Notes: generated from the sequence alone by a model not told the origin. A stretch of 64,000 nt of DNA from Veronia nyctiphanis (GCF_004116385.1 NZ_PEIB01000010.1:79519-143518); one strand, 5' to 3'. Shown: positions 50,768 through 63,325, counted from the stretch's first letter. Numbers and translations: made by a program.

Positions 50768-51012
50768 CAAAAAATCAACGCCTTTAGTTATCGTCACCAC
50801 AGCGCGGATTATAAACAGGTTTTCGCTAATGTTAAGTTGACAGAAGCTATCTTGGTCAGTTTTCAATACATAGCGAAAATGATTATTCAATGGTAAGCAA
50901 GGCAATCGCCCTCTTATTGCTCGAATAATGGTGACGATCCGAATGCGGCTCGGCGGCACTTCATAGAGGTTTCACGCAAATTAGAAATATTGCTATACAA
51001 CTGGTTAAAAAG

Positions 51013-51021
51013 TGCTATTAT
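51013..51021 (+). promoter_or_regulatory. Extended -10 promoter of the cold-shock gene, with long leader
   Basis: TGC-TATTAT is an extended -10 element. A start near 51028 would give a leader of about 175 nt before the cold-shock ATG, the size typical of cspA-type leaders. ACAGACC at 51036-51045 region resembles part of the cold box. The whole 50768-51204 gap (437 bp) between yjeT and this gene shows nothing else. Confidence 0.5.
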
Positions 51022-51204
51022 TCGACTCGGCCTGTAAACAGACCTATTTATCTGTAATATTATGCTTTTGAAACCTTCGTTATGCTGCTTTACCAGTGAT
51101 GTATGAAGATTTTTATACATATGTTTTACCTCAAATAAATAATTCTTTATGGCTACAACTTCGCAACATGCGAAACATTTAATTTAAAGAAATTAGGATT
51201 TATT

Positions 51205-51414
51205 ATGTCTAAATCAACTGGTACCGTTAAGTGGTTCAACGAAGAGAAAGGTTTTGGTTTCATTACTCAGGACAACGGTGGCGCTGACGTATTCGTTCAC
51301 TTCCGTGCTATCGCAACTGACGGTTTCAAAACTCTGAAAGAAGGCCAAGCGGTAACTTTCACTGTTGAACAAGGCCAAAAAGGCCCACAAGCTGCAGACG
51401 TTACTCCAGCTTAA
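51205..51414 (+). CDS. Cold-shock-domain protein (CspA family)
   Basis: A 69-aa single cold-shock-domain RNA chaperone with RNP1 KGFGFITQ and RNP2 [28 protein letters not shown] is the classical start of the fold. The long AT-rich leader suggests cold induction at the RNA level. It is inserted between yjeT and hflC, unlike in E. coli, and transcribed against both. Confidence 0.95.
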   Translation: MSKSTGTVKWFNEEKGFGFITQDNGGADVFVHFRAIATDGFKTLKEGQAVTFTVEQGQKGPQAADVTPA

Positions 51415-51439
51415 TTCGAATTTTTCGAATAGATGATTA

Positions 51440-51469
51440 AAAATGCTGACTTCGGTCAGCATTTTTTTT
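51440..51469 (+). terminator. Terminator of the cold-shock gene
   Basis: The stem AATGCTGAC/GTCAGCATT is capped by a C(TTCG)G tetraloop and followed by eight T. Confidence 0.93.
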
Positions 51470-51523
51470 GTCCGTTATAAATGATGAGAGAATGTGGCTT
51501 TCTTTTTCCTTTTCATTTCACCA

Positions 51524-51558
51524 TAAAAAAAGACAAGGCGAAATGCCTTGTCTTTTTT
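51524..51558 (-). terminator. Terminator of hflC
   Basis: AAAAAAGACAAGGC pairs with GCCTTGTCTTTTTT around loop GAAAT, 17 nt beyond the hflC stop. Confidence 0.92.
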
Positions 51559-51575
51559 GTCTCAATCAGTATCAG

Positions 51576-52460
51576 TTACCGATTGATAGCAGGCTCTTTC
51601 ATGTATTGGAAGAACTCACTGTTTGGATCGACAACCAAGATATCACCCTTGTTATTCAAACTTTTCTTGTAAGCCTGAAGCGAACGAAGGAATTTGTAGA
51701 AGTCGGGATCTTTTGAGAAGGTCTCAGCAAAAATCTGTGCTGCTTCAGCATCTGCTCCACCGCGCGTCACTCGCGCAGTTTTCTCTGCTTCAGCGAGAAC
51801 CGTTGCCACTTCAAGCTCAGCTTGCGCTCGAATAACTTCCGCTTTCTCACGACCTTGAGAACGGTGACGACGGGCTACCGTCTCACGCTCTGCACGCATA
51901 CGCTTGTAGATTGATTCACTGATTTCTTCTGGCAGGTTGATTTTCTTAATACGCAAATCGATAACTTCAATACCAATATCTTTGGCACTGGTTTGCGCTT
52001 CTTTGAGAACATCATCCATTACGTCTTCACGCTTCTCAGAAACAATCTCTTTGATAGTCTTCGAACCGATTTCTGCACGCAAGCCATCAGCGACTTTACG
52101 TTGAAGCAGCGCTTCAGCGGTCAAACGATTACCACCGCCTGTCGACAGGTAATACTGGCCAAAGTCTTTGATACGCCATTTTACGTAGGAGTCGATGATA
52201 ACGTCTTTTTTCTCTGACGTTACAAAACGATCCGACTGGTCATCCATTGTCTGGATACGAGCATCAAGACGTCTCACGCGATCCACAAGTGGCCACTTGA
52301 ACTGTAGGCCCGGCTCGTAAATACGCGCCATATCATTATTGTCCTTCAGCACTCGACCGAATCGAATAACGATACCACGATCGCCTTCGTCAATAACGAA
52401 CACAGACATCAGAGGCAAAATAATTGCGACAATTAAGAGAGGAATTAATAACTTACGCAT
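51576..52460 (-). CDS. hflC: FtsH modulator HflC
   Basis: A 294-aa SPFH (prohibitin-like) protein with an N-terminal transmembrane anchor (LLIPLLIVAIILPLMSVFV) and a periplasmic SPFH domain (DEGDRGIVIRFGRVL). A long coiled region (KAEVIRAQAELEVATVLAEA) follows. With HflK it cages the FtsH protease. It starts 2 nt after the hflK stop in the hfq-hflX-hflK-hflC operon order. Confidence 0.96.
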   Translation of the reverse strand: MRKLLIPLLIVAIILPLMSVFVIDEGDRGIVIRFGRVLKDNNDMARIYEPGLQFKWPLVDRVRRLDARIQTMDDQSDRFVTSEKKDVIIDSYVKWRIKDFGQYYLSTGGGNRLTAEALLQRKVADGLRAEIGSKTIKEIVSEKREDVMDDVLKEAQTSAKDIGIEVIDLRIKKINLPEEISESIYKRMRAERETVARRHRSQGREKAEVIRAQAELEVATVLAEAEKTARVTRGGADAEAAQIFAETFSKDPDFYKFLRSLQAYKKSLNNKGDILVVDPNSEFFQYMKEPAINR

Positions 52461-52462
52461 TA

Positions 52463-53613
52463 TCAGTACCTCCCCTGACGTGAATTAGAACGCCCTGATT
52501 GAGATTGCGGATCATTCTGGCTTTGCTCAAGCTCAATACCGTATGAGTTCTGTTGATTCGTCGGCGCAGAAGATGATTGTTGAGGTCGCTGATTCATCAG
52601 TTTATCCAATGGAAGGTAAAGCAAATTACCGCCACCTGAACTCGAATCGATAAGCACTTTACTGGTATTTTCGAAAACGCTTTCCATCGTTTCTAGGTAC
52701 AGCCGGCTTCGGGTCACTTCAGGTGCAGCTTGATATTCAGGCAATAGTTTTTCGAACTGAGCCACTTCACCCAATGCTTCGTTAACTGTTTTCTCTTTAT
52801 AACCCAATGCTTCTTTCTTCAGACGTTCAGCACGACCCGTTGCTTTTGGCAAAATGTCATTTCGATACGCTTCGGCTTCTCGGATGAAACGCTCTTCATC
52901 CTCTCGCGCTGCAATCGCGTCGTCGAATGCATCTTTAACTTGCTCAGGTGGACGTGCAGTCTGGAAGTTAACATCAACCACCTGCAGACCCATGCCGTAA
53001 CGGTCAATGATTCGGTTGATTTCGACCTGTGTGCGCTCACGGATCACCTGACGACCAGTTGTCAGGATTTCATCCATCACTGCATCACCGATAACAGCAC
53101 GTAGCGCTGAGTCAGTGGCCTGACGGAGGCTATCATCTGCATTTGTCACTGCATACAGGTATTTTTCTGGATCAGCAACTCGATACTGGACGTCCATTTC
53201 AACGCGGACCACGTTTTCATCTTTGGTCAGCATCAACCCAGATGCACGGAGTGAACGAATTGCTTCGACATTAACCGTCTGTACGTCATCTATGAAGTTT
53301 GGTTTCCAGTTGAGACCGGGCTGCTCGATACGTTCGAATTCACCAAAACGCAAAATAACACCACGCTCCGCTTCCCCAATTGTATAGAAACCTGAAATAC
53401 CCCAGACCACTGCACCAACAACTGCAATCACCCCTAAACCGGCAGCACTGCCACCGCCCAAAGAAGGGCCACCGCCACCAAACAATCCATTGAGCTTGCG
53501 CCCAAGTTTGCCAAATATTTCGTCAAGATCCGGTGGACCCTGATCACGGCCGCCTCGGTTCCCCCAGGGATCCTTGTCTTGGCCGCCATTATTTCCTGCT
53601 CATTCCACGCCAT
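52463..53613 (-). CDS. hflK: FtsH modulator HflK (frameshifted near start)
   Basis: The SPFH partner of HflC. The transmembrane segment is GVIAVVGAVVWGISGFYTIG, then GEAERGVILRFGEF and a coiled region (EEERFIREAEAYRND-like), ending in a Gln/Ser-rich tail. The Gly-rich N-terminus begins MAWNE at ATG 53613 in another frame; adding one base near 53598 (coding GAGCAGGAA, expected GAGCCAGGAA) yields PGNNGGQDKDPWGNRGGRDQ and a 383-aa protein. Without repair only the second start inside the gene (about 53485) can be read. Confidence 0.92.
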
Positions 53614-53667
53614 TAGAGCACTCCATCAATATGATATGACGATAGTTTTTTATACTGTAACAGTCTG

Positions 53668-54957
53668 TCAGGCAAGGATAAAGTCACCTAACGTACTGCC
53701 CTCTCGTTTTTTCAGTCTCAACCAGTCAGTTTGCGGCAATCGAATGTCTATCAATAGGTAACCGTCTGCTTCAAACTCTTCGTGTGTTATACAACGCAAC
53801 TGGTAAAACTTGCTGTGTATTCTGCCGATCGCAGCAGGAGGTATACGTAAGCGATAGCTTACCATAGTTCCTGACAACCTCTCGGTCAGTGCCTCAAAAA
53901 GCAGATCCATGCCGACATCTGCCAGTGCAGAAACCCAAACGACGCGCGGTATGCCCTCATCATCACGTTCAATACGTGGCGTTGAGTCTTCCAGACTGTC
54001 AATTTTGTTCATCACTAAGAGTGATGGCACCTCATGTGCATCAATTTCTTCCAGCACTTCATTGACCGCATCAATGTTTTCTCGAAAACGTTCATCTCCA
54101 GCATCGATAACATGAAGAAGAAGAGTCGCTTCCTGTGTTTCTTGCAGCGTAGCTTTAAAAGCGGCGACAAGATCATGTGGCAGGTGACGAATAAATCCGA
54201 CTGTGTCAGCTAACACAACATCACCAACGTCCTCAACTTCGATCTTCCGAAGAGTTGGGTCTAATGTCGCGAATAACTGGTCAGCCGCATACACACCTGC
54301 GGCAGTCAAACGATTAAACAGTGTCGATTTACCCGCATTGGTATAGCCTACCAATGATAAAGTGGGGACTTCTGCACGGTTACGCGCACGTCGGCCTTGC
54401 TCACGCTGCTTGGCAACCTTCTCAAGTCTACGAAGAATGGCTTTAACACGATCACGCAATAGACGCCTATCGGTTTCAAGCTGGGTTTCACCCGGCCCTC
54501 TTAAACCAATACCGCCTTTCTGACGCTCAAGGTGAGTCCAGCCTCGAACCAATCGGGTTGACAGGTGGCGAAGCTGTGCCAGCTCAACCTGCAACTTACC
54601 TTCGTGGGTTCGGGCGCGTTGTGCAAAGATATCTAGGATTAGCCCAGTTCGATCAAGCACCCGGCATTTCATCAGGTGCTCCAAGTTTCGTTCCTGAGCT
54701 GGCGAGAGCGCATGGTTGAAAATGACGATTTCCGCACCGGTCATTCGGACGACATCAGCAATTTCTTGCGCTTTACCTTCACCAACAAAGTATTTGGAAT
54801 GCGGAGCTTGTCGACTGCCCGTCACCACCTGCAAGCATTCAACACCTGCAGATGACACCAGCATCTCAAACTCACTCAATTCATCCCTATCACTTTCTTG
54901 CGCGAAGTTGATATGAACTAAAACAGCCTGTTCACCGGCTTCATAACGGTCAAACAA
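53668..54957 (-). CDS. hflX: Ribosome-associated GTPase HflX
   Basis: A 429-aa GTPase that splits stalled 70S ribosomes after heat stress. The N-terminal HflX domain includes GEGKAQEIADVV, RTGLILDIFAQRARTHEGKL and GGIGLRGPGETQLETDRR. The G domain has VGYTNAGKSTLFN, DTVGFIRHLP and NKID. The start is TTG 54957 (MFDRYEAGEQ) with GAGGAG 10 nt upstream, the same N-terminus as relatives. It lies 26 bp after hfq. Confidence 0.95.
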   Translation of the reverse strand: MFDRYEAGEQAVLVHINFAQESDRDELSEFEMLVSSAGVECLQVVTGSRQAPHSKYFVGEGKAQEIADVVRMTGAEIVIFNHALSPAQERNLEHLMKCRVLDRTGLILDIFAQRARTHEGKLQVELAQLRHLSTRLVRGWTHLERQKGGIGLRGPGETQLETDRRLLRDRVKAILRRLEKVAKQREQGRRARNRAEVPTLSLVGYTNAGKSTLFNRLTAAGVYAADQLFATLDPTLRKIEVEDVGDVVLADTVGFIRHLPHDLVAAFKATLQETQEATLLLHVIDAGDERFRENIDAVNEVLEEIDAHEVPSLLVMNKIDSLEDSTPRIERDDEGIPRVVWVSALADVGMDLLFEALTERLSGTMVSYRLRIPPAAIGRIHSKFYQLRCITHEEFEADGYLLIDIRLPQTDWLRLKKREGSTLGDFILA

Positions 54958-54983
54958 GCGATCAACTCCTCACCAACGGATTA

Positions 54984-55256
<273 letters not shown>

Positions 55257-55341
55257 TTATCTTTTCCTTATTGGTTTGTATTTGTATTAAGCATCATAAA
55301 TTGATAACGCCGACAACAAGGTTGCGCTCCTTCGCCATTGC

Positions 55342-56267
55342 TTAGGTCAGATGCTCAGCGACCGTTTGCAAAGATCCAGGTACGTTATCACTATCAAGCC
55401 ATGTCAGCTTATCCCAGCTACGTAGCCAGGTGATCTGACGCTTGGCTAACTGTCGAGTCGCACACACTCCGCGAAAAACAGCTTCGTCGAGAGAACATAC
55501 ACCCGAAAAATAGTCCCACATCTGACGATAACCGACGCAGCGAATTGATGGCATATCAGGATTGAGATCTCCACGCTCAAAAAGACGTTGTACTTCGTCT
55601 TCAAAGCCAGCCTGAACCATATTTTCAAATCGCAGCTCGATCCGGCGATGCAGTTCCTCCTTTCCTTGGGGGCTATTGCATACTGGTGAACCTCGTAGGG
55701 CAAAGGTTCACCTTTAACTTGGGTCAACGCAGTCAGCGTTTTACCCGAAATTCTGTAAACTTCCAGCGCTCGGGATAGTCGCTGAGGATCATTAGGATGG
55801 ATCCTCGCGCCCGCCACTGGATCAATGCGGCAAAGCTCTTCATGTAATGCATGCCAGCCTCTCTCAGTCGCTTCCAGCTCAATTTTAGAACGAATGCTGG
55901 AATCTGCTGGCGGTAAAGGTGATAAACCTTCCAATAATGCTTTGAAATAAAGCATGGTTCCACCAACAAGCAAAGGTATTCTTCCTTTTGCGACAATTTC
56001 ATCCATTTCACGCAGCGCATCGGCGCGAAAGTCTGCCGCAGAGTAAACCTCAGACGGGTCACGAATGTCGATCAGCCTGTGAGGGGCTAACGATAATTCT
56101 TGCTCGTCCGGCTTTGCCGTACCAATGTCCATTCCCCGATAAATAAGTGCGGAGTCAACGCTAATTATCTCTACCGGAAACTGTTGCCTCAGTGCAATTG
56201 CCAATGCAGTCTTGCCCGAGGCAGTAGGGCCCATCAAAAAAATGGCTTTAGGTAACGCTTTACTCAT
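55342..56267 (-). CDS. miaA: tRNA dimethylallyltransferase (frameshifted)
   Basis: Adds the isopentenyl group to A37 of tRNAs reading UNN codons. The P-loop [11 protein letters not shown], the catalytic-Asp region [19 protein letters not shown] and [20 protein letters not shown] are in the first frame. The frame breaks near 55657 (coding AGGAGGAAC, expected AGGAGGGAAC). The other frame continues [20 protein letters not shown] and [14 protein letters not shown]. Repaired length is 308 aa, family about 310. It overlaps the mutL stop by 8 bp. Confidence 0.94.
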
Positions 56268-58341
56268 TCTGGAACGCTTCTACCGCTGCTGTAACATCCA
56301 CTGAACGCAGCAGCATAGGATAATACTCTGCCAGCGAACCCTGCCAGCATAATTCTAAATCGGTGACCAATGTCACAGCTTGTGACAAACTGAACGACTC
56401 CGGCACGCCCGTTTGCGTTGCAAGCCAATCAGCCATCACAGAAATCTGCTGAGACCGATCAGTGTGCGGCAACTCGCGGAGGAATACCAGTAATGCGGGA
56501 ATAAACTTCTGTAAGTTTTGATTTCTAAGCAGTTGGCAGACAGCCATCACCATCAGCTGAGTTTTGGATTTTGAGCGAAGCACAATCCCAAACGCCACCA
56601 GCAGATTCTGATGTTTTTCGATTAACGCCTGCTCTTCCGAAGATGCCGGAATAGCCTGTGGTATTAATAATGGCTGGGCAGCCAAGCCCTCATCATCACA
56701 TGCTGGCTTGAGTTTACCAAGTGACGACAAAAACGTTGCATAGGAGAGGTCCATGAGTGCGAGACCTGATTTTTGCTCCAGCAGCAGATACTGCTCTCTC
56801 ACAATTGTAAGCGCTTTACCGAGCCCATCTTGAGCATGACCAACCGAAACAGGCTGTTGAATTGCCTCGACGGACGCGCTGTTGTCAGCCTGAACGGCCA
56901 TATCAGAGCGCAATTCACTGTGACATTCTTTAGGACTCACGGTAAATGCCGAAGAACCTTCAGCGTTTTGCCCGTCATCAAACGATGGCGTCGTCATGAG
57001 TTTTTGATAGGCTTTTTGTGTTGCTTTAGATGGAGCAGGTTCAGAGTGGTATTTACCCTTCTGAGAATATCCTCCACCCGAGTGAGTAGATGACGTGTTG
57101 TTAGCGAAAGATTCTTGTCTGGGTTCACCAGAATTAGCGCTCGACTGAAATGACGTCTCAGCACTTTCTCCACTCAGGCCTGACGCGACTCCTCTGCTAG
57201 CAGGTCGCCAATCTGATGGTTCTGTTTTGTTTGGGTATTCAGGGCTGTTGTTTACAGCAGCATCGTATGAAGAAAGCGCCGCGGCTTCTTCTATTCTTGA
57301 CGCATTGTCCTGCGTGTCAGGCAGTTCAGGCTGCACATCACTGGCGACCTGAGACAAAGCATCGGAGACAGCTTGGTAAATAAAATCATGTACCAGCCTG
57401 GCTTGCTGAAAACGGACCTCATGCTTGGCAGGATGCACATTAACATCAACCTGACTCGGGTCGATTTCGATAAAGAGCACATAGGCGGCAAACTGATCAG
57501 CCTTGAGCGAGGTTTCATAGCCCTGCCTGATGGCATGATTGATCAGCTTGTCTTTCATCATCCGCTTATTAACGAAACAATGCTGAACATCATTCTGGTT
57601 TCGAGCGCCTTCCGGGGTACATATCCATCCCGATAAAGTCAGCCCGTGATGATCCAAGGTAACCTCAGCGGCATGGCGAACAAAGGCCGCTCCGCAAATC
57701 GCCGAGAGGCGCCGCTCCTGCTGCGCTCTATTTGACGCTGCACGATACTGCCGGACGATGGTCCCATTATGTCGTAACGTAATAGCGACATCGAAGCGAC
57801 TCAATGCAATCCGCTTGATCAGTTCGTCAATATGCCCGAATTCAGTTTTTTCTGTTCTAAGAAATTTTCGTCTGGCTGGTGTGTTAAAAAATAAATCCAC
57901 CACTTCGACTGTGGTACCAACAGGATGGGCTGCGGGCTTGATTTTAACGTCCATCTCTCGGCCTTCCGCGTAGGCAGACCAAGCCTCAGACTGAGTAACG
58001 GTTCTCGATGTCAGAGTCAGGCGGGCGACAGAACTGATACTGGCCAGTGCTTCACCACGAAAGCCAAGGCTCACGATAGATTCTAGGTCGTCCAAGCAGG
58101 CAATTTTTGAGGTAGCGTGACGACTTAGTGCCAGTTGGAGTTCGTCTTTTGAAATACCGGAGCCGTTATCCCGGATCCGAATAAGCTTTGCACCGCCCTT
58201 CTCGATATCTATATCGATACGAGTTGCGCCTGCATCAATGCTGTTTTCTACTAATTCTTTCACCACAGAAGCGGGACGTTCCACCACTTCGCCTGCGGCA
58301 ATCTGGTTTGCAAGTCGCGCAGGCAGAATCTGAATTGTCAT
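56260..58341 (-). CDS. mutL: DNA mismatch repair protein MutL
   Basis: A 693-aa GHKL ATPase that links MutS recognition to MutH nicking. The motifs are [34 protein letters not shown] and [16 protein letters not shown] long Ser-rich linker (about 340-490) precedes the C-terminal dimerisation domain. The endonuclease motif DQHAxxE is absent, as in MutH-containing gammaproteobacteria. It sits between amiB (2-nt gap) and miaA. Confidence 0.96.
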   Translation of the reverse strand: MTIQILPARLANQIAAGEVVERPASVVKELVENSIDAGATRIDIDIEKGGAKLIRIRDNGSGISKDELQLALSRHATSKIACLDDLESIVSLGFRGEALASISSVARLTLTSRTVTQSEAWSAYAEGREMDVKIKPAAHPVGTTVEVVDLFFNTPARRKFLRTEKTEFGHIDELIKRIALSRFDVAITLRHNGTIVRQYRAASNRAQQERRLSAICGAAFVRHAAEVTLDHHGLTLSGWICTPEGARNQNDVQHCFVNKRMMKDKLINHAIRQGYETSLKADQFAAYVLFIEIDPSQVDVNVHPAKHEVRFQQARLVHDFIYQAVSDALSQVASDVQPELPDTQDNASRIEEAAALSSYDAAVNNSPEYPNKTEPSDWRPASRGVASGLSGESAETSFQSSANSGEPRQESFANNTSSTHSGGGYSQKGKYHSEPAPSKATQKAYQKLMTTPSFDDGQNAEGSSAFTVSPKECHSELRSDMAVQADNSASVEAIQQPVSVGHAQDGLGKALTIVREQYLLLEQKSGLALMDLSYATFLSSLGKLKPACDDEGLAAQPLLIPQAIPASSEEQALIEKHQNLLVAFGIVLRSKSKTQLMVMAVCQLLRNQNLQKFIPALLVFLRELPHTDRSQQISVMADWLATQTGVPESFSLSQAVTLVTDLELCWQGSLAEYYPMLLRSVDVTAAVEAFQNE

Positions 58342-58343
58342 GA

Positions 58344-60104
58344 TTAACCTCTGGGGATGATCAGCGTCTGGCCAATCGCCAGCTCATCAGACCGAAGCTT
58401 ATTTGCCTGACGAATACTTTCAATGCTGACACCATAATTCGCAGCGATTTTACCGAGGTATTCACCACGCTTCACTTTATGACGAGTACGGGAGGCAACA
58501 GGTACGGCAACTTTAGCGCCAACGATCTTCAGTTTCTTGCCCACATACAAGACATCACGCTTCAAACGGTTATTTTGACGAATACTGGTCACCGTCACGC
58601 CATATTTAGCCGCAATCTTACCGAGAAAATCACCTTTTCGTACGGTGTGTGTCACTGTCGTCGTGCGTGTAGGTGTTGGGGCTCCACTGGACGACGTTTG
58701 TCTCTTTTTCGACGTGGTTTTTGTGGTTAAGCTTTTGCTATCGGACGCCTTGACGGCAACTGAACCTACATTCACATTCGGCACTGTCAATAACTGACCA
58801 ACACGTAATGTGTTCGATTTCAGTCCGTTCGCCGCCCGAATAGATGACACCGTGCTGCCATAACGTTTGGCAATAACACTTAATGATTCACCCGATTTCA
58901 CGGTGTGCTTTACACCATTCTTTTTCACTGCCATCAAGGTGCCATCCGGCGGGAACTGCTCAAAATAAGAAATAATCCCTTCAGCGACGGCGGTGGCCAC
59001 CTTCCATTGGTGCTTGGACGTTTTGAGAAGTCGCTCTTCTTTGGGGTTAGTAATAAATCCAGCTTCTACTAATAGAGACGGAATATCCGGCGATTTCAGG
59101 ACAGCAAGGCTGGCATATTCAGGATTAGACTTATGCAATGATGTGAACTTACCTAGCCTCTCCAGAACACCTATGGCAACGTCGTACCCTTCTTTTTGAG
59201 AATTAGCGAATTGGAGGTCAAGAACAGCGCGGCTGAGATATTCATCTTCGTTGCCATCACCAAGCAGAGAACCGCCACCAAGGAGGTTTGACTGTTCTTC
59301 AGTCTGCTCCAACCAACGACCAATTTCACTGCGGGCGCGGCGCTGGGATAACAGCCACACAGAGGCCCCTTTGGGCTCAGGTTTACTGAAACCATCTGCG
59401 TGAATGGAGACTAATAAATGCGCCTTATTTTTACGGGCGATCTTCGAACGCTTGTTGAGGTCGACATAATAGTCGCCACTTCGCGTCAACACAGCGCGCA
59501 TCCCCGGTACTTTATTGATTTTTTCGGCGACTTGTTTAGCAATAGCGAGCGTGATGTGCTTTTCGTAGGTTCTACCCGGACCAATCGCACCGGGATCGTT
59601 ACCACCGTGCCCAGCATCTACTGCGATAACAATATCGTCAGTACCAAACGGCAATGCTTTAGTTGTCGAAGAGCTGGGGCGTTTAACTGGTTTCACATCC
59701 TCTTTTTTATCGGAATGCGGCAAGTCGATAACCAATCGATGGCCATATTCACCACCGGGTGCCAGCGTAAATAAGCGAGGTTTACTTTTGTCTGTAAGCT
59801 CAAAAACCAGACGGTAGGTACCCGCTTCAGGCGGATTACTCTTACGAATTTTATTGAGGATTTTGCTGTTTTGTATTGTCATGGGAAGTGCAACCCCAAG
59901 ACCCGTTTTCTTTAAATCGACCACCAGCCTGTTGGGTGACGTCAGCGTAAAGAAACTGTATTGGGGGGCATCAGCCAGATCCATGACTACGCGCGTTTCT
60001 GTTGGCGCCGGCCATGCACGGATATTCTCCAGCTTGTTGGCCAAAGCCGGAAACGCAGCCCCCATCCAGCATAGTAAGGCTATGACTAATCCCCGCCACT
60101 TCAT
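58344..60104 (-). CDS. amiB: N-acetylmuramoyl-L-alanine amidase AmiB
   Basis: A 586-aa periplasmic septum-splitting amidase. Signal peptide ([20 protein letters not shown], cleavage after ALA). An AMIN domain (about 25-120) directs it to the septum. The Amidase_3 zinc domain (about 160-385) shows [20 protein letters not shown] and the catalytic Glu in [13 protein letters not shown]. The C-terminus has three LysM repeats ([45 protein letters not shown]), more than in E. coli AmiB. Its ATG overlaps the tsaE stop by one base. Confidence 0.96.
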   Translation of the reverse strand: MKWRGLVIALLCWMGAAFPALANKLENIRAWPAPTETRVVMDLADAPQYSFFTLTSPNRLVVDLKKTGLGVALPMTIQNSKILNKIRKSNPPEAGTYRLVFELTDKSKPRLFTLAPGGEYGHRLVIDLPHSDKKEDVKPVKRPSSSTTKALPFGTDDIVIAVDAGHGGNDPGAIGPGRTYEKHITLAIAKQVAEKINKVPGMRAVLTRSGDYYVDLNKRSKIARKNKAHLLVSIHADGFSKPEPKGASVWLLSQRRARSEIGRWLEQTEEQSNLLGGGSLLGDGNEDEYLSRAVLDLQFANSQKEGYDVAIGVLERLGKFTSLHKSNPEYASLAVLKSPDIPSLLVEAGFITNPKEERLLKTSKHQWKVATAVAEGIISYFEQFPPDGTLMAVKKNGVKHTVKSGESLSVIAKRYGSTVSSIRAANGLKSNTLRVGQLLTVPNVNVGSVAVKASDSKSLTTKTTSKKRQTSSSGAPTPTRTTTVTHTVRKGDFLGKIAAKYGVTVTSIRQNNRLKRDVLYVGKKLKIVGAKVAVPVASRTRHKVKRGEYLGKIAANYGVSIESIRQANKLRSDELAIGQTLIIPRG

Positions 60105-60576
60105 TATTCTTCGTTCCACTCCAAATGGTCAACAAGAGCATGACCTGCTGATGTATTGGGCTTAATGTTAACGACGCGTTGTTCACCAACATATTCAAGC
60201 GTCAGATCGATGTCTGGCTCTGGAAGTAAGCCATGTCCTTTCTCAGGCCATTCAACAAGACATAATGCATCAGGGGAAAAATAATCACGTATTCCCATAA
60301 ATTCGAGTTCTTCAGGATCAGCTAATCGATACAAATCAAAATGATAGACCTGCCATTCCTGAAGTTCATAAGGTTCTACCAGAGTATAGGTTGGGCTTTT
60401 TACTTTGCATCATGCCCCAATGCCTGAATAAATCCGCGGCAGAACGTGGTTTTACCTGCACCTAAATCGCCATGAAGGTATATGGTGGTCTGTTGGCGGC
60501 ATGCTTTAGACACCGCATTGCCAAAAGCAACCGTTGCCTGCTCATCAACCAGTTGCGCCTGAAAAGTTTCTGTCAT
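60104..60576 (-). CDS. tsaE: tRNA threonylcarbamoyladenosine biosynthesis ATPase TsaE (frameshifted)
   Basis: The ATPase of the t6A37 tRNA modification complex (with TsaB and TsaD). The P-loop is [20 protein letters not shown]. One base is missing near 60403 (coding GCAAAGTAAAA, expected GCAAAGGTAAAA), creating an early stop. The other frame continues [40 protein letters not shown] and [10 protein letters not shown]. Repaired length is 157 aa, E. coli 153. ATG 60576 lies one nt after the nnrD stop, and the end overlaps amiB. This gene is essential in most bacteria. Confidence 0.94.
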
Positions 60577-60577
60577 C

Positions 60578-62068
60578 TTACTCACTACTCAAAAAATCTT
60601 GCCCAAGATAGGGCAAAAGGTCGCTGGCCAATAACCCTCGCTCACCGCCCGCTGCTGCCATATCCGCGGCGTGGCTGTGTATAAATGCGCCGAGACAAGC
60701 TGCGTGATACATCGGCAAAGACTGCGCTAAACATGCCGCAATCACACCCGTTAATACATCTCCCATACCTGCGCTTGCCATTCCCGGGTTACCGGCATCA
60801 ATAATCGCCATCTGCTGACCATCATAAACGATTGTTCCCGCGCCTTTAAGCACCACAACACCGCCAAAGTAACTTTGTAATTCTCTGACCGCCGAAAAGC
60901 GGTCCTGTTCGATTTCCGCACTGCTTTTCTTCAATAAACGTGCGGCTTCTCCCGGATGAGGTGTGAGTATCCAATTTTCACGTCTAATTGGTTTTTCAGC
61001 CAGCAAGTTCAGTGCATCAGCATCTACCACCATCGGAGATGAATTCATAAGCGCATTCTTGAAAAGTATTCGCGACCAATCGCTTTGGCCGAGCCCAGGA
61101 CCAATGGCAATCACCTCAGCCCATTCAAATGACGTTATGAGGTTTGAACCATCCTCACACTCTGCGTAGGGCATGGTCATCAATTCGGGCTGTCTAATAA
61201 GCGCAGCCGTTATATGTTCTGCCTGCGTACAAAGTGAAACCAAAGCTGCCCCCGCTCGTAAAGTAGCCTGCCCTGCCAGAATAATTGCCCCGCCCATACC
61301 AGAATGGCCACCAACGCAAAGTACCCGGCGAAAATGGCCTTTATGAGCCGCAGCACGTCGTCTTGGATAAGCCGGTACATGTCCAAGAATGGCCAACCTC
61401 TTTGCTGATGGAGAAAATCTCGCTTGAAAGGATTCATCCAGACCGAGCCCAACAAAAAGCACTTCTACAATATGCTGCCGCGCTTTTCCGGTAAACATGC
61501 CTTGTTTGAGAGCGATAAAACTGACTGTCACCGCTGCTTCAACGGCGTTCCCTAAAACAGCGCCCGTATCGGCATGTAACCCTGACGGAATATCAACAGA
61601 CATCACGGGCACCGATGAGGCATTAAGGCATTCAACAGCATCCAGATACGCTCCCTGAAGCGCTCTATTGGCTCCGGTTCCTAATATTGCATCTACGGCA
61701 ACATCAACGTCAGTTACACTAATTGAGTCCGTTACACGGCCACCAGCATGGTAAAAGTTGTCAAACGCGCGCTTTGCATCACCGGATAACGATTGAGGAG
61801 ACGTTAAAGCGGTCACTGATACCGATAAGCCCGCTTCAAGAGCCAGCCTGCCAATCACATAACCATCACCGGCATTGTTCCCTGACCCACAGATGATCGC
61901 GATCCTAGAAGCATTGGGCCAATACTCTATGAGGGTACTGAATGCCGCTTTTCCGGCCCGCTCCATCAGATCGTAAAGATCAACGCCGAGTTCAGAAGCA
62001 ATGATTCTCTCGCCTTGACGAACTTGATCCGCCGTGTATAGCAAGTGTGGTAAACTTTTATCTATCAA
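60578..62068 (-). CDS. nnr: Bifunctional NAD(P)HX epimerase / dehydratase
   Basis: 496 aa, repairs hydrated NADH/NADPH. The N-terminal YjeF epimerase domain (about 1-225) has the [16 protein letters not shown] loop and DAILGTG. The C-terminal ADP-dependent dehydratase (about 235-490) has [39 protein letters not shown] and [20 protein letters not shown]. The start is TTG 62068. It is divergent from queG with 19 bp between, so both promoters overlap. Confidence 0.95.
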   Translation of the reverse strand: MIDKSLPHLLYTADQVRQGERIIASELGVDLYDLMERAGKAAFSTLIEYWPNASRIAIICGSGNNAGDGYVIGRLALEAGLSVSVTALTSPQSLSGDAKRAFDNFYHAGGRVTDSISVTDVDVAVDAILGTGANRALQGAYLDAVECLNASSVPVMSVDIPSGLHADTGAVLGNAVEAAVTVSFIALKQGMFTGKARQHIVEVLFVGLGLDESFQARFSPSAKRLAILGHVPAYPRRRAAAHKGHFRRVLCVGGHSGMGGAIILAGQATLRAGAALVSLCTQAEHITAALIRQPELMTMPYAECEDGSNLITSFEWAEVIAIGPGLGQSDWSRILFKNALMNSSPMVVDADALNLLAEKPIRRENWILTPHPGEAARLLKKSSAEIEQDRFSAVRELQSYFGGVVVLKGAGTIVYDGQQMAIIDAGNPGMASAGMGDVLTGVIAACLAQSLPMYHAACLGAFIHSHAADMAAAGGERGLLASDLLPYLGQDFLSSE

Positions 62069-62087
62069 CGATCATCTCCAGAAAGCC

Positions 62088-63241
62088 ATGTCTAAAGAGC
62101 AACACGAACCAACTTTCGATTTTAACCAACTCGCCGAAAAGATCCGTAAATGGGGTCAGGAATTGGGATTTCAGCACGTCGGGATCACCGATGTTGATCT
62201 CTCAGAGCACGAACAAGAACTGCAAAAGTGGTTAGATCACGGCTATCACGGTGAAATGGACTGGATGGCAAGACATGGCATGATGCGCGCGCGGCCCGCA
62301 GAGCTTGTCCCGGGCACAATCCGAGTGATCAGTGTGCGTATGAACTACCTCCCTCCCAAAGCGGGATTTGCAACATCACTAGGCACGCCAGAGCAAGGCT
62401 TTATCAGCCGCTATGCACTGGGACGCGATTACCACAAGTTGATCCGTAACCGCCTTAAGCAACTGGGTAAACGCATTGAACAGGACGTAGGCGAATATGG
62501 CTTCAGACCCTTTGTCGACTCAGCCCCCGTACTTGAACGACCGCTGGCCGAAAAAGCAGGCTCGGATGGACAGGAAAACACTCTCTGATTCTGGACGATC
62601 AAGCCGGATCTTGGTTCTTTCTCGGTGAATTGCTGGTCGATCTTCCTCTGCCCATTGACTCCCCAAAGGAAAATCAATGCGGTAAGTGTGTTGCTTGCAT
62701 CACTTCCTGCCCAACAGACGCCATCATTGCTGATGGTATTATTGATGCCAGACGTTGCATCTCTTATCTCACGATCGAGCTAGACGGCCCAATTCCCTTG
62801 GAGTTCAGGCAGCCTATGGGAAACCGGATTTATGGCTGTGATGATTGTCAGCTCGTTTGCCCATGGAACAGAGAATCAGATATCACCGACGAAAGTGATT
62901 TTCACGGTCGACCGCAACTCGTTGATCAACCGTTGATCGATTTATTTTCGTGGACTGAAAATGAGTTTTTAAAAAAAACTGAGGGATCCCCGATCCGCCG
63001 TATAGGCCACGAAAAATGGCGCAGAAACATTGCTGTAGCTCTTGGAAATGCCCCCTACGATCCCACTATTTTGGATCTTTTGACAGACAGTAAAGGAACT
63101 TCTGCTATGCTTGATGAACACATTGATTGGGCCATTGAGCAACAGCGCTCAAAGAGGAAGGAAGCCTCGGTGAATGTGCTACCCCCATCGACCAAACGTT
63201 TGATAAGGATTGTTGAAAAAGGCTTACCAAGAGACGCTTGA
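62088..63241 (+). CDS. queG: Epoxyqueuosine reductase QueG (frameshifted)
   Basis: Last step of queuosine synthesis at tRNA wobble position 34; uses cobalamin and two [4Fe-4S] clusters. The N-terminal half (GQELGFQHVGITDVDLSEHE, YHGEMDWMARHGMM, RYALGRDYHKLIRNRL, FVDSAPVLERPLAEKAG) is in frame with ATG 62088. One C is missing near 62561 (GCAGGCTCGG, expected GCAGGCCTCGG). The rest, with the ferredoxin-like cysteines NQCGKCVACITSCPTDAI and CDDCQLVCPWN, is in the next frame. Repaired length is 384 aa, E. coli 379. Confidence 0.94.
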
Positions 63242-63325
63242 TAACTCATGCAGGAAGCCACCTACCAGACACTCAATATACCTTTTGTTACATCAACAGC
63301 AGACTAAACACGTCAGAGATGTTGA